This document shows positions 43,201 through 50,476 of a stretch of 64,000 nt of DNA, piece after piece. The position numbers and the translations under genes are program-made. Source of the stretch: Autumnicola sp041679265 (GTDB lineage: Bacteria > Bacteroidota > Bacteroidia > Flavobacteriales > Flavobacteriaceae). The DNA lies in contig NZ_JBGFSM010000007.1 in the NCBI RefSeq assembly GCF_041679265.1, forward strand, positions 124,001-188,000. Direction: 5' to 3'. The stretch's first letter is position 1. Every line of letters starts with the position of its first letter. The notes under the pieces are model-generated. The model worked only from the letters and a program-made list of their open reading frames with translations. It was not told the DNA's origin and made no database searches.

Positions 43201-43633
43201 CTCAGAAGATATTGCCAAAATAGAGCAGCAGGGCAGGATAGAGGTTGAAATTAATGAAAAAATGATTACTTTGGCGGCCGAAGAAGTGGAGATTACTTCT
43301 CAGGATATTGAAGGCTGGCTGGTGGCCAGCAGCGGTAACATAACTGTTGCGCTGGATGTTAGCATTTCACCTGAATTGAAAAAAGAAGGAGTGGCAAGGG
43401 AATTGGTTAATCGTATACAAAATATGCGTAAAGACTCCGGTTTTGAAGTTACAGACACTATAAACGTGACCCTACAAAAAGATGGCATGGTCGAGGATGC
43501 CGTTAATGAGAATATAAATTACATTAAAAATGAAACGTTAACCGCAAATCTCGAATTTGCAGATGTGGTTGAAGACGGCACCCAGGTGGAGTTTGATGAT
43601 ATTACCACAAAATTGTTTATTAAAAAACAGTAG
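40214..43633 (+). CDS. ileS: Isoleucyl-tRNA synthetase (IleRS2 type with GIHH motif)
   Basis: A 1139-residue class I synthetase that charges tRNA-Ile. The length, the 'PPSANGLP' lead-in and the lack of a C-terminal zinc-finger Cys set fit the eukaryote-like IleRS2 branch. The position of the HIGH motif reads Gly57-Ile58-His59-His60, that is GxHH and not HxGH. The DNA (40382-40393, GGAATTCACCAC) is unambiguous. The second motif is normal, KMSKR at 687-691. The editing domain (about 200-420), with 'AWTTTPWTLPSNTALTVGP', and 'GWDTHGLPVE' are intact. I recall the GxHH swap being published as the mark of mupirocin hyper-resistant IleRS2. As far as this window shows, it is probably the sole IleRS. 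The dksA-like gene follows after 4 bp. Confidence 0.95.
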   Translation: MSNKFPEYKGLDLPKVAEETLGWWKENRIFEKSVESREGEEQFVFFEGPPSANGLPGIHHVMARAIKDIFCRYKTQKGFQVKRKAGWDTHGLPVELGVEKELGITKEDIGNKISIEEYNHACKNAVMRYTDVWNNLTEKMGYWVDMGDPYITYKSKYMETVWWLLSEIYKKGLIYKGYTIQPYSPKAGTGLSSHELNQPGTYQDVSDTTVTAMFKISNSKASPVGEGLEGAYFIAWTTTPWTLPSNTALTVGPKIEYVTVKTYNQYTFEPITIIVAKDLAEKQFDKKFRKVENEEELKNYKAGDQSNSKAGKIPYFIGKGYVGADLVGIRYEQLMPYAQPYHNPENAFRVIAGDFVTTEDGTGIVHTSPTFGADDALVAKQATPEVPPLLVKDDNDNLVPLVDLQGKFRKEMGEFAGKYVKNEYYNDGEAPEKSVDVEIAIKLKEENRAFKVEKYVHSYPNCWRTDKPILYYPLDSWFIKVTDVKDRMYELNLGINWKPKATGEGRFGNWLANANDWNLSRSRYWGIPLPIWRTEDGKEEKIIGSIAQLKEEITHAVEAGVMDKNIFEAFKAGDMSDENYDNVDLHKNVVDEIVLVSESGKPMKREADLIDVWFDSGSMPYAQWHYPFENKEKVEKTWRKADFIAEGVDQTRGWFYTLHAIATMIFDDVAYKNVVSNGLVLDKNGQKMSKRLGNAVDPFETLAAFGPDATRWYMISNANPWDNLKFDIEGIGEVQRKFFGTLYNTYSFFTLYANIDTFTYAEEDIPLSERPEIDRWILSELHTLINKVDAFYGDYEPTKATRAISEFVQENLSNWFVRLSRRRFWKGDYGQDKISAYQTLYTCLETVAKLGAPVAPFYMERLYRDLNKASGKEKVESVHISKFPTFDNKFVDKKLEGKMEKAQRISSLVLSLRKKEMIKVRQPLQRVMIPVLSREQGEEIMAVQELIKSEVNVKEIELIDDASGILVKQVKPNFRVLGPRFGKDMKLVVNKINKFTSEDIAKIEQQGRIEVEINEKMITLAAEEVEITSQDIEGWLVASSGNITVALDVSISPELKKEGVARELVNRIQNMRKDSGFEVTDTINVTLQKDGMVEDAVNENINYIKNETLTANLEFADVVEDGTQVEFDDITTKLFIKKQ

Positions 43634-43637
43634 CCTT

Positions 43638-44021
43638 ATGTCAACAGATGTTAAAGAACGTTACAGCGATGCTGATCTGGCAGAATTCAAAGCCTTAATT
43701 CTAAAAAAGATAGAAAAGGCCCAGGAGCAGCTGGAAATCTATAAAAGCGCCTATAAAAATGATGGGAACAATGGTACAGATGATACTTCCCCAACATTTA
43801 AAGCTTTTGAAGAAGGTAGTGAAACTATGAGCAAGGAAGCGAATTCACAACTTGCCATCCGTCAGGAAAAGTTTATCAGGGATTTGAAGAATGCTCTTCT
43901 TAGGGTAGAAAATAAAACCTACGGAATTTGCCGTGTCACCGGGAAATTAATTGCAAAGGAGCGTCTTTTACTGGTTCCTCACGCAACTTTAAGCATTGAA
44001 GCGAAAAATCTTCAGCGATAA
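43638..44021 (+). CDS. TraR/DksA-family protein lacking the zinc finger
   Basis: A 127-residue protein with the DksA coiled-coil plan: 'KALILKKIEKAQEQLEIYKS' and 'NSQLAIRQEKFIRDLKNALL' as two helices, with acidic residues between ('NNGTDDTSP'). They are followed by the globular part 'ENKTYGICRVTGKLIAKERL'. The four-Cys zinc site of DksA is reduced to one Cys. This is normal for a Bacteroidota subgroup, and the fold is probably kept. DksA-like proteins act on RNA polymerase with ppGpp. I use the ATG at 43638, since the upstream frame lies inside ileS. It follows ileS by 4 bp and ends before a strong hairpin. Confidence 0.88.
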   Translation: MSTDVKERYSDADLAEFKALILKKIEKAQEQLEIYKSAYKNDGNNGTDDTSPTFKAFEEGSETMSKEANSQLAIRQEKFIRDLKNALLRVENKTYGICRVTGKLIAKERLLLVPHATLSIEAKNLQR

Positions 44022-44041
44022 TTTAAAGATTAAAAATAACA

Positions 44042-44078
44042 AAAACGCTCCTGTTGATTCTTCAGCCAGGAGCGTTTT
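44042..44078 (+). terminator. Strong hairpin terminator between the dksA-like gene and the next gene
   Basis: AACGCTCCTG and CAGGAGCGTT form a perfect 10-bp stem (44044-44053 and 44067-44076) with A and T runs at the flanks. Its end is only about 10 bp from the ATG at 44089. Confidence 0.85.
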
Positions 44079-44088
44079 CCGTTCTAAA

Positions 44089-44712
44089 ATGAAGCAGGTT
44101 CTTAGCATCTTTTTTATTTTTTTCAGCCTGATTAAAATTCAGGCTCAAAAGGACGTTGCTAAGATTATAGATGCTTCTAACATTGACATTATTGAAATTA
44201 ACAGCGATGAAGTTTACAAGATCAGTTTAAAAACTGCTGCTGTTTCTAATATTAGTATCACCACCCATTCTGAAGGAGAATATTTCAACAACATTTTTTT
44301 AAGATCCGAGATAAACGGGAGGAAACTGCTGCTTTCTTCTGAATATCCCGAATCCTATACCGGCGGATTCGATAAATTAAGCGCTCATAAAGTTTTTTCG
44401 CTTGAGGTAACTATAGAAATACCTGCAAATAGGCAGGTATTCCTTAGATCTAATATTGCCTCTGTAATTGCTGAAGGAGATTTTAAAGATTTTGAAGCCA
44501 ATCTCAAGCAGGGCTACTGCAGGCTTTTGGATTTTAAGGGCAACGCTACCATTAACACTTTTGAAGGGGATATTTTTGTTAAAACCACTAAGGCTACAGT
44601 AGAGGCCAGTACAAGAACCGGAAGCCTGGAACTGGCAAATCTTTCCCCTGGAACTAACCTCTTAAAACTCACCTCTATTAATGGGGCTATAAGTGTGCAG
44701 AAAACTAAATAA
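44089..44712 (+). CDS. Exported protein of unknown function (207 aa)
   Basis: A small secreted protein with the signal peptide 'MKQVLSIFFIFFSLIKIQAQ'. The mature part reads 'EVYKISLKTAAVSNISITTH', 'FSLEVTIEIPANRQVFLRSN', 'GNATINTFEGDIFVKTTKAT' and 'LTSINGAISVQKTK', a run of short repeated beta strands that resembles DUF4097-type beta-helix adhesin-like proteins; this is inferred from pattern only. The ATG at 44089 is chosen because the upstream extension to 43996 lacks a signal and would run through the terminator hairpin. It is followed by lspA on the same strand after 38 bp. Confidence 0.72.
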   Translation: MKQVLSIFFIFFSLIKIQAQKDVAKIIDASNIDIIEINSDEVYKISLKTAAVSNISITTHSEGEYFNNIFLRSEINGRKLLLSSEYPESYTGGFDKLSAHKVFSLEVTIEIPANRQVFLRSNIASVIAEGDFKDFEANLKQGYCRLLDFKGNATINTFEGDIFVKTTKATVEASTRTGSLELANLSPGTNLLKLTSINGAISVQKTK

Positions 44713-44718
44713 TATTAG

Positions 44719-44726
44719 TATTTTTG
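44719..44726 (+). promoter_or_regulatory. Predicted -7 promoter box (TATTTTTG) of lspA
   Basis: TATTTTTG matches TANNTTTG, 24 bases upstream of the lspA ATG at 44751. It lies just after the stop of the preceding gene. Confidence 0.4.
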
Positions 44727-44750
44727 GTGCGTTTTTAACCAAACTATTCC

Positions 44751-45371
44751 ATGTCTTTAAAAAAAGCCAGCTTAATTATTGTCCTGATCCTCATCATAGA
44801 TCAAATATCAAAGATTTATATTAAAACACATTTTACTTTAGGAGAGGAAATTAAGGTTTTAGACTGGTTTCATATTCTTTTTGTGGAAAATGAAGGAATG
44901 GCCTGGGGCACAAAAATTCCGGGTGCCTATGGAAAACTGATTCTCACTTTGTTTCGACTGGTGGCGATTTTTGGGATTGGTTACTGGCTTTGGGATTCAG
45001 TAAGAAAAAATGCTTCCAGAATTTTAATAATTTCCGTAGCACTTATTTTTGCAGGAGCAATGGGGAATATTATCGATTCAGTTTTCTACGGAATTCTTTT
45101 TGACGACAGTTACAGGCACGTTGCAAGCTTCTTGCCGGAAGCAGGGGGCTATAGCAGCCTTTTTCATGGGAAAGTGGTAGATATGCTTTATTTTCCATTA
45201 TATGAAGGATACTTACCGGGGTGGATCCCAGTATGGGGAGGCAACTATTTTACTTTTTTTGAACCTGTATTTAATATTGCAGACAGTTCTATAACCATAG
45301 GAGTGGTTCTCATGCTTATTTTTAATAAAAAGGCGTTTCCCAAACATAAGGAAGGCGAAAGTAAATCCTAG
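44751..45371 (+). CDS. lspA: Lipoprotein signal peptidase (signal peptidase II)
   Basis: A 206-residue inner-membrane aspartic protease that removes signal peptides from prolipoproteins after lipidation. The two catalytic aspartates are in 'GAMGNIIDSVFYGILFDD' and 'PVFNIADSSITIGVVLML'. 'HILFVENEGMAWG' (conserved Asn and Glu) and four hydrophobic segments are also present. The loop between helices (about 115-165, 'YRHVASFLPEAGGYSSLFHG') is longer than in E. coli LspA, as usual in Bacteroidota. Its client lipoproteins abound in this window. Its 3' end overlaps the convergent response regulator by 4 bp. Confidence 0.94.
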   Translation: MSLKKASLIIVLILIIDQISKIYIKTHFTLGEEIKVLDWFHILFVENEGMAWGTKIPGAYGKLILTLFRLVAIFGIGYWLWDSVRKNASRILIISVALIFAGAMGNIIDSVFYGILFDDSYRHVASFLPEAGGYSSLFHGKVVDMLYFPLYEGYLPGWIPVWGGNYFTFFEPVFNIADSSITIGVVLMLIFNKKAFPKHKEGESKS

Positions 45372-45787
45372 GCGGCAGTGGTCCTTTTCTCAAAAATTTT
45401 CTCAAACTTTTTAAGTTCAATAGGTTTTATTAAATAATCGGTCACCATATTAATGGATTTTGCTCTTTCCAGGTCGCGCGGGTCTATGGAAGAGCTTACC
45501 ACATAAAGAGTAATCTTTTTATTAAAGTTGTTTTTAATCTTAATGAACTCGTTCAAAAATTCCCATCCGTCCATTACTGGCATATTAAGATCCAGGAATA
45601 TAATTTCAGGCAATTTATCTTCAGTCATATTGCCTAGAATAAGCTTGAAATAATCCAGCGCTTCTTTTCCGTTTTTATAAACCAGAAGGTTTTCTGAAAG
45701 CTTCTTGATCTCAATAATTTTTTTCACCAAATTGACATATATCTTATCATCATCAATAATACATGCCAGCTCTACTTTTTGCCCCAT
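45368..45787 (-). CDS. Single-domain response regulator (CheY-like)
   Basis: A 139-residue receiver domain with no output domain. The acidic pocket is 'CIIDDDKIYVNL', the phospho-acceptor Asp is in 'IIFLDLNMPVMDGWEFL', the switch Ser is in 'LYVVSSSIDP' and the conserved Lys is in 'DYLIKPIEL'. All active residues are intact. It starts 1 bp after the PAS histidine kinase gene, so the pair is coupled and very likely cognate. The output is unknown; it may interact with other proteins or pass phosphate on. It overlaps the end of lspA by 4 bp on the opposite strand. Confidence 0.93.
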   Translation of the reverse strand: MGQKVELACIIDDDKIYVNLVKKIIEIKKLSENLLVYKNGKEALDYFKLILGNMTEDKLPEIIFLDLNMPVMDGWEFLNEFIKIKNNFNKKITLYVVSSSIDPRDLERAKSINMVTDYLIKPIELKKFEKIFEKRTTAA

Positions 45788-45788
45788 A

Positions 45789-47240
45789 TCAAAACTTAAT
45801 TTTAAAAGTTGTCCCTACATCAACAGTGCTGGTGACTGAAATTGTGCCCCCAAGCGCCTCCACCTGGTTTTTGGTTATAAAAAGGCCAATTCCCTTAGCC
45901 TCGGGATTGCCGTGAAACGTTTTATACATTCCAAACATACTATCCCCGTGTTGATCGAGATCAATGCCCATCCCATTATCACTTACCTCAAGAAACTCTT
46001 TCCCGTTGTCTGTATAAGACTGAATAAAGATTATTGGTTTCCTGCCTTGTTTTTTATATTTAATGGCATTGCTAACTAAATTTAGTAAAATACTTTCAAG
46101 ATACTCAGGGATATACAGAATTTCTTTCAAGTTGTGAAATTCAGCGACAATTTTTGCATTTTCCCGATTAATCAGGGAAGAAATAGAAGCAAGAACAAAT
46201 TCCAGGGCTTCATTAAAGTTAACTTTAACCCTTTCTTTGTGTAGCGAAGTTTGTACGCTTACCACTTCATTTAAATGTGCAATAGCGGCATCTAGATTTT
46301 CAGAAACATATTCCACATTAGCCAGCAGTTCCAGCTTATCGGCATCTGTTCTGGCTTCTTTAAGAAGCTCCACTATTAAACTAAGGTTGCTGCTGTGGGA
46401 CCTTAGATTATGAGAAACAATGTGTGCAAAATTAAAGAGCCGTGAATTCTGGGTTGCTATGATATCCAGAGAATCCTGCAGGTTGATCTCATTGGTTTTA
46501 TTCTCATCTATATTTTGAAAGACCCCTCGTATGCCAATTATTTCCTGTTCTTCGTTATATACCGGTTTGCCTGTGGCCCTAACCCAAAACTCGCGGTTAT
46601 ATAGGGTGAGCATTTTTACTTCAATTTTAAAGGGAATACCATATAATTCACACTTGCTGAAGGCCTTAGTCATGAGGTGATGGTGCTCAGGGGCGTAAAA
46701 GCGCATCCTGTCTTCATAATTCACCTGGAAATCCTGGGGGCAATCCATTATTTTTTTAGTTACATTATCCCAGTAGATGTTTTTGTCTATGGTATCCAGG
46801 TACCAGCCCCCGGTACTCGTCATTTCTGCCGTTTCCCGGTAGTAGAAAAAATTTTCTTCAATAGTGTACTGGTCTCTTTTGCTTTGGTGGATATTCACGA
46901 ACAAAAGCACGGCGGTTTCCCGGAAACCTTCTTCTTTGCTCTGAAGGTTTTTGCATTCGAACCAGCGGAATTTGCCATTTTTAAGCTTTAATTTCAGCTC
47001 AAAATTAAAGCTTCCGGTTTCAGTAATAAGTTTATCAAAATTAACCCTGAAGTCGTAACGGTAATCGGGATGCAGAATTTCTTTTATAAAGTACTCAAAA
47101 GAATCTTCAGAAAGATCTGGATTACCCACCATCGCATTAAACTGCTCAGACCATGTAATTTCTTTACTAAAGAGGTTGATCTTCCAGTAAAAAATATCAA
47201 AATCTTCTAAAATATAGTTAAGCTGTAGGTCACTAAGCAT
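45789..47240 (-). CDS. PAS-domain sensor histidine kinase
   Basis: A 483-residue cytoplasmic kinase without obvious membrane helices. The N-terminal half has two PAS/PAC regions ('LNYILEDFDIFYWKINLFSK' near 5 and 'MTSTGGWYLDTIDKNIYWDN' near 140; the second ends in a PAC-like 'EIIGIRGVFQNIDEN'). The phospho-acceptor region is 'AHIVSHNLRSHSSNLSLIVE', an H-box variant common in Bacteroidota. The HATPase domain (370-483) has 'ILLNLVSNAIKYK', 'VSDNGMGIDLD' and 'EAKGIGLFITKNQVEALGG'. It is coupled to the downstream receiver gene. The signal is unknown. The cyclo-ligase gene lies 68 bp upstream. Confidence 0.92.
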   Translation of the reverse strand: MLSDLQLNYILEDFDIFYWKINLFSKEITWSEQFNAMVGNPDLSEDSFEYFIKEILHPDYRYDFRVNFDKLITETGSFNFELKLKLKNGKFRWFECKNLQSKEEGFRETAVLLFVNIHQSKRDQYTIEENFFYYRETAEMTSTGGWYLDTIDKNIYWDNVTKKIMDCPQDFQVNYEDRMRFYAPEHHHLMTKAFSKCELYGIPFKIEVKMLTLYNREFWVRATGKPVYNEEQEIIGIRGVFQNIDENKTNEINLQDSLDIIATQNSRLFNFAHIVSHNLRSHSSNLSLIVELLKEARTDADKLELLANVEYVSENLDAAIAHLNEVVSVQTSLHKERVKVNFNEALEFVLASISSLINRENAKIVAEFHNLKEILYIPEYLESILLNLVSNAIKYKKQGRKPIIFIQSYTDNGKEFLEVSDNGMGIDLDQHGDSMFGMYKTFHGNPEAKGIGLFITKNQVEALGGTISVTSTVDVGTTFKIKF

Positions 47241-47308
47241 TGTAGGTATGGTTGGGGGAAAATATATTTATATAAAAATATTCTTTTCTGCGCTACAAAT
47301 TGTTTTAA

Positions 47309-47878
47309 TTATTTCCTAAAAGTATAGATTAATTCCGGAGTAATACAAAAATCCAGTGGGATATCAGATGAAAGGACGTTTTTTATCCGTGATCCGGCTT
47401 CGAAGAAAGACAATCCCACCTTTAAAACCTCTTTTTTACATTCTGAAAGGAACTTATCATAAAAGCCTTTTCCGTATCCTACACGATGGCCCATTTCGTC
47501 GAATGCCAGGAGGGGAATAAAAACCACATCAATTTTTTGTGGTTCAATTTCTATACCGCCCTCGGGTTCAGGGATGTTCCATCGGTTTTTTCTGATAGTT
47601 GTAGTATCGGTAAGCAGGAAATTTCTTAACTTGTTATTTTGGAACTCGGTTTTAGGAAGTACTACATGTTTATCTTTTCCCAGCAGGATGTGCAGCAATG
47701 GCTCAGTATCTACTTCCTTTTGTTCTGCGATGCTTAAAAAAAGATGGTAAAAGCTATACTCCCAAATGGGCAGCTCCAGGGCTTTATTGGCAATTTTTAG
47801 ACTTAGCTCCTCAATTTCTTCTTCTGAGAGAGCCAATCTTAATTCTTTATATTTCTTCCTGAGCGCTGTCTTCTTCAT
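47309..47878 (-). CDS. 5-formyltetrahydrofolate cyclo-ligase
   Basis: A 189-residue ATP-dependent enzyme that converts 5-formyl-THF to 5,10-methenyl-THF. Seen are the N-terminal 'MKKTALRKKYKELRLALSEE', the ATP-binding 'VVFIPLLAFDEMGHRVGYGK' and the following 'GFYDKFLSECKKEVLKVGLS'. I use the ATG at 47878, where the family start lies; the frame extends to 47941, but the extra residues are unlike the family. Its start overlaps the end of the AstE-like gene by 32 bp, so it is translated from the Rim-type operon transcript. It may be there only by chance of genome packing, as folate and Rim functions have no known link. Confidence 0.9.
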   Translation of the reverse strand: MKKTALRKKYKELRLALSEEEIEELSLKIANKALELPIWEYSFYHLFLSIAEQKEVDTEPLLHILLGKDKHVVLPKTEFQNNKLRNFLLTDTTTIRKNRWNIPEPEGGIEIEPQKIDVVFIPLLAFDEMGHRVGYGKGFYDKFLSECKKEVLKVGLSFFEAGSRIKNVLSSDIPLDFCITPELIYTFRK

Positions 47879-48854
47879 GGGATTTAGGAGGTAAAGAAAT
47901 ATGAAAAACGGCATCTCCCTGGTACACAATAGGAGATTCATTTACGTTTATTACATAACCTTCATTGGCGGCCTTTATTTTATGCCGAAATTTTCCGTAG
48001 GGATCTGTAATGGTGGCGATATATTCCCCTTTTTCAACATGCTTGCCACACTGGATCTTTACATGCAGCAATCCGCTGTACTTTGCCCGCATCCAGAAGC
48101 TGTTGTCAATAATAACCGTTTTGGTAACAGGATCGGGATAATCAAATTTAGAAGAAAGCATGTCCAGGTGGCTGAGAATCCTCATGGCGCCATCTACGCC
48201 GTGCCGGGCAATTTCCTTGTTGCTGTCTGAAGATTTTCCACCTTCAAAAAGCAATACCGGAATGCCGAGTTTTGAGCAGGTTTCCCGGTAAGATTTGGTA
48301 ATAGTCTTAGAATTAATGGTAAAAGGTGCGTTAAAAATACTGGCGTATTTAAGACTTTGCTCATCGCCTTTCTTTACGCGAATTTGCGGGGCGTTAAACC
48401 TGCTGGCACCCCCGGTATGAAAATCCAGGCAAAAATCTGCAATAGGAAGGATTTTTTTCACGAACTGATAGGCAAACCGGCTGGCCAGTGACCCATGTTT
48501 AGTTCCCGGGAAAACCCGGTTAAGATCCCGCCCGTCCGGGAATTCCCTGGTAAGATTCAGGAAACCAAAAATATTGACCACAGGAATGCATATAATGGTC
48601 CCTTTTTGCGGCTTGTTGATTCCTTTGGAAATAATCTGGCGCACAATTTCCACCCCATTAATTTCATCACCATGGATTCCTGCAGTGATCAAAACCACCG
48701 GGCCGGGTTTTTTTGAACGTTCAATAATAACAGGAACCTCCACCGAGGTGGTGGTGTAAAGTTTGGCCATATTAAAATTGATGGTGGCATTTTTCCCAGG
48801 CAAGACTTTCTTGCCTAATATTTCCAGAACGTTGTGCTTATCTATTTGCGGCAT
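47847..48854 (-). CDS. Succinylglutamate desuccinylase/aspartoacylase-family protein
   Basis: A 335-residue zinc-dependent deacylase of the AstE/AspA (M14-like) superfamily. Zinc ligands are His61 and Glu64 in 'LITAGIHGDEINGVEIVR' and His146 in 'FCLDFHTGGASRFNAPQIR'. A C-terminal beta-rich domain with 'GLLHVKIQCGKHVEKGEYIA' follows. The family cleaves acyl groups or gamma-linked residues from amino-acid ends. The gene is 3 bp downstream of rimK, a ligase that adds glutamate, so it may remove what RimK adds. This is inference from context. It overlaps the downstream cyclo-ligase gene by 32 bp. Confidence 0.88.
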   Translation of the reverse strand: MPQIDKHNVLEILGKKVLPGKNATINFNMAKLYTTTSVEVPVIIERSKKPGPVVLITAGIHGDEINGVEIVRQIISKGINKPQKGTIICIPVVNIFGFLNLTREFPDGRDLNRVFPGTKHGSLASRFAYQFVKKILPIADFCLDFHTGGASRFNAPQIRVKKGDEQSLKYASIFNAPFTINSKTITKSYRETCSKLGIPVLLFEGGKSSDSNKEIARHGVDGAMRILSHLDMLSSKFDYPDPVTKTVIIDNSFWMRAKYSGLLHVKIQCGKHVEKGEYIATITDPYGKFRHKIKAANEGYVINVNESPIVYQGDAVFHISLPPKSHEEDSAQEEI

Positions 48855-48857
48855 AAA

Positions 48858-49730
48858 TTATACATTTCTTTCAATGTACCTGATGATGGTTTTGGCGATA
48901 TCCTTACCGGTGGCGGCCTCTATTCCTTCAAGTCCGGGAGAGGAATTTACTTCCAGGATAAGCGGCCCGCGTGCACTCTGCAGCATATCTACCCCGGCTA
49001 CACCAAGGCTCATAGCCCTGGCTGCTTTAATCGCGGCATTCTCTTCTTCATCGCTTAACTCAATAATTTCTGCGGAACCTCCCCGGTGCAGGTTAGAGCG
49101 AAATTCTCCTTCTTTTCCCTGTCTCTTCATGGCGCCTACCACGTGGCCATCAACTACAAAAGCACGAATATCGGCACCTCCGGCTTCTTTGATGAATTCC
49201 TGGACGATCACCCTTGCCTGCAGGCCGTTAAAAGCTTCTATAACAGATTCTGCGGCATTATTGGTTTCAGCTAAAACCACTCCCAGCCCCTGTGTGCCTT
49301 CCAGAAGTTTAATAATGAGTGGTGCGCCCCCAACATGATCTATCACCTCCTGCACGTCTTTGGAATAATTGGTAAATACCGTTTTAGGAAGGCCAAGCCT
49401 GGCCCGAGAGAGAATTTGAAGGCTCCTCAATTTGTCGCGGCTTCTAACCAGTGCCTGAGACTCGGTAGTGGTAAACACGCCCATCATTTCAAACTGCCTT
49501 ACCACTGCCGTACCATAAAATGTCACGGAAGCGCCAATTCTTGGAATAACGGCATCTGCCCCTTCTATTGCTTTTCCTTTATAAAAAATAGAAGGTTTTT
49601 TCTTTTCAATTACAAGATCACATTTTACAGGATCTATTACCTCTACTTCATGGTTGCGTTTTTTTGCGGCTTCTATAAGCCTTTGGGTAGAATAAAGGCT
49701 GCTATTTCTGGATAGAATTTTTAGTTTCAT
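48858..49730 (-). CDS. rimK: RimK-family alpha-L-glutamate ligase (ATP-grasp)
   Basis: A 290-residue ATP-grasp ligase like E. coli RimK, which adds glutamates to the C terminus of ribosomal protein S6. 'KILSRNSSLYSTQRLIEAAK' starts the N domain. 'DAVIPRIGASVTFYGTAVVRQFE' (in part), 'GAPLIIKLLEGTQGLGVVLA', 'VQEFIKEAGGADIRAFVVDG', 'KRQGKEGEFRSNLHRGGSAE' and 'LEVNSSPGLEGIEAATGKDI' cover the ATP and metal sites. Whether S6 is the substrate here is not proven. It overlaps the upstream RimB-like gene by 29 bp. Confidence 0.92.
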   Translation of the reverse strand: MKLKILSRNSSLYSTQRLIEAAKKRNHEVEVIDPVKCDLVIEKKKPSIFYKGKAIEGADAVIPRIGASVTFYGTAVVRQFEMMGVFTTTESQALVRSRDKLRSLQILSRARLGLPKTVFTNYSKDVQEVIDHVGGAPLIIKLLEGTQGLGVVLAETNNAAESVIEAFNGLQARVIVQEFIKEAGGADIRAFVVDGHVVGAMKRQGKEGEFRSNLHRGGSAEIIELSDEEENAAIKAARAMSLGVAGVDMLQSARGPLILEVNSSPGLEGIEAATGKDIAKTIIRYIERNV

Positions 49731-50151
49731 TTTCTTTTGAATTATGCGAGACGTCTATCAGTTCGGTATCTACTATAAATTTTTTGGTAAGGAATTTTCT
49801 CCCAATCAGGACGGGATATCTCATTTCCTGCCGGGAAGACAAAGAAAGTGAAATTTTGAAGACTTTTTCGAATAGCTTTATATTAGATTGAACCTGATAT
49901 CTTTTTTGAATGATCCCGTTACTGCTGCGTACAAAAACGATGTCAAAATCCTCAAAAACAAATTCTTTGCCGTTGTAAAGAGGATGCTCATCATCAAGAA
50001 AAGTGCAGTACAGTTTGTTTTCTTTTTCTTCTATATTTTCACAGTGTATAGACGAGGTATATGCACCGGTATCTATCTTAACTGCGATGTCGTTTAATTT
50101 AAGGGCCGGGAAATCTGCTTTATCAAACCTTCCAATAACTTTTTTCTCCAT
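49702..50151 (-). CDS. RimB-like retropepsin-type aspartic protease (PF05618)
   Basis: A 149-residue protein of the family often annotated as ATP-dependent zinc protease and called RimB in Pseudomonas. The aspartic-protease motif D-T-G-A, with Asp27, is in 'AVKIDTGAYTSSIHCENIE'. The following 'FVFEDFDIVFVRSSNGIIQKR' (in part) and 'YPVLIGRKFLTKKFIVDTEL' are also conserved. Known relatives act with RimK in S6 modification. It is the first gene of the overlapping set RimB-RimK-AstE-like-cyclo-ligase. The C terminus ('VSHNSKENETKNSIQK') extends as a charged tail. Confidence 0.87.
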   Translation of the reverse strand: MEKKVIGRFDKADFPALKLNDIAVKIDTGAYTSSIHCENIEEKENKLYCTFLDDEHPLYNGKEFVFEDFDIVFVRSSNGIIQKRYQVQSNIKLFEKVFKISLSLSSRQEMRYPVLIGRKFLTKKFIVDTELIDVSHNSKENETKNSIQK

Positions 50152-50476
50152 AACCGCAAGATAATAAAATCACGTCCCTATCTTCTTAAGGATCGCAAAA
50201 ATAACCCCGGGGATCATAAATAATTTATGTTATCAGCAGGTTTTGAAATGCCATTCCTGGACCCAATCTTTAAATGTAATTGTTACGCTTTTATTATAAG
50301 TTCTCTAATTTTACCTTATATTTATGGCGGATATTTGATTATTCATAGTTTGTGCTTCAGGTTTAAATAATACTGCAGTAGCTGCGCCTATATATTTGAA
50401 AATCCGAAATTTTAAAATGCTAATGAAATTCATTTTTATGAAGCATTAGCTGTTGAAAAATCTTAAAAATATAATC
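50152..50476. other. Divergent gene-free region with promoter and leader hairpin
   Basis: For the plus-strand gene, TATATTTG at 50391-50398 matches the -7 consensus TANNTTTG. It is followed by a hairpin in the expected leader, GCTAATG...CATTAGC (50419-50425 and 50444-50450), with TTCA/TGAA extending the stem. The left part must hold the promoter of the minus-strand RimB-like gene; only a weak TATCTTGC is seen there. No other coding frame is convincing. Confidence 0.45.

Noticed and set aside
48763..49338. 191-codon plus-strand frame across the deacylase and rimK genes
   Set aside because: It is antisense to two clear enzymes and spans their gap; Ser/Pro/Ala-rich shadow translation.
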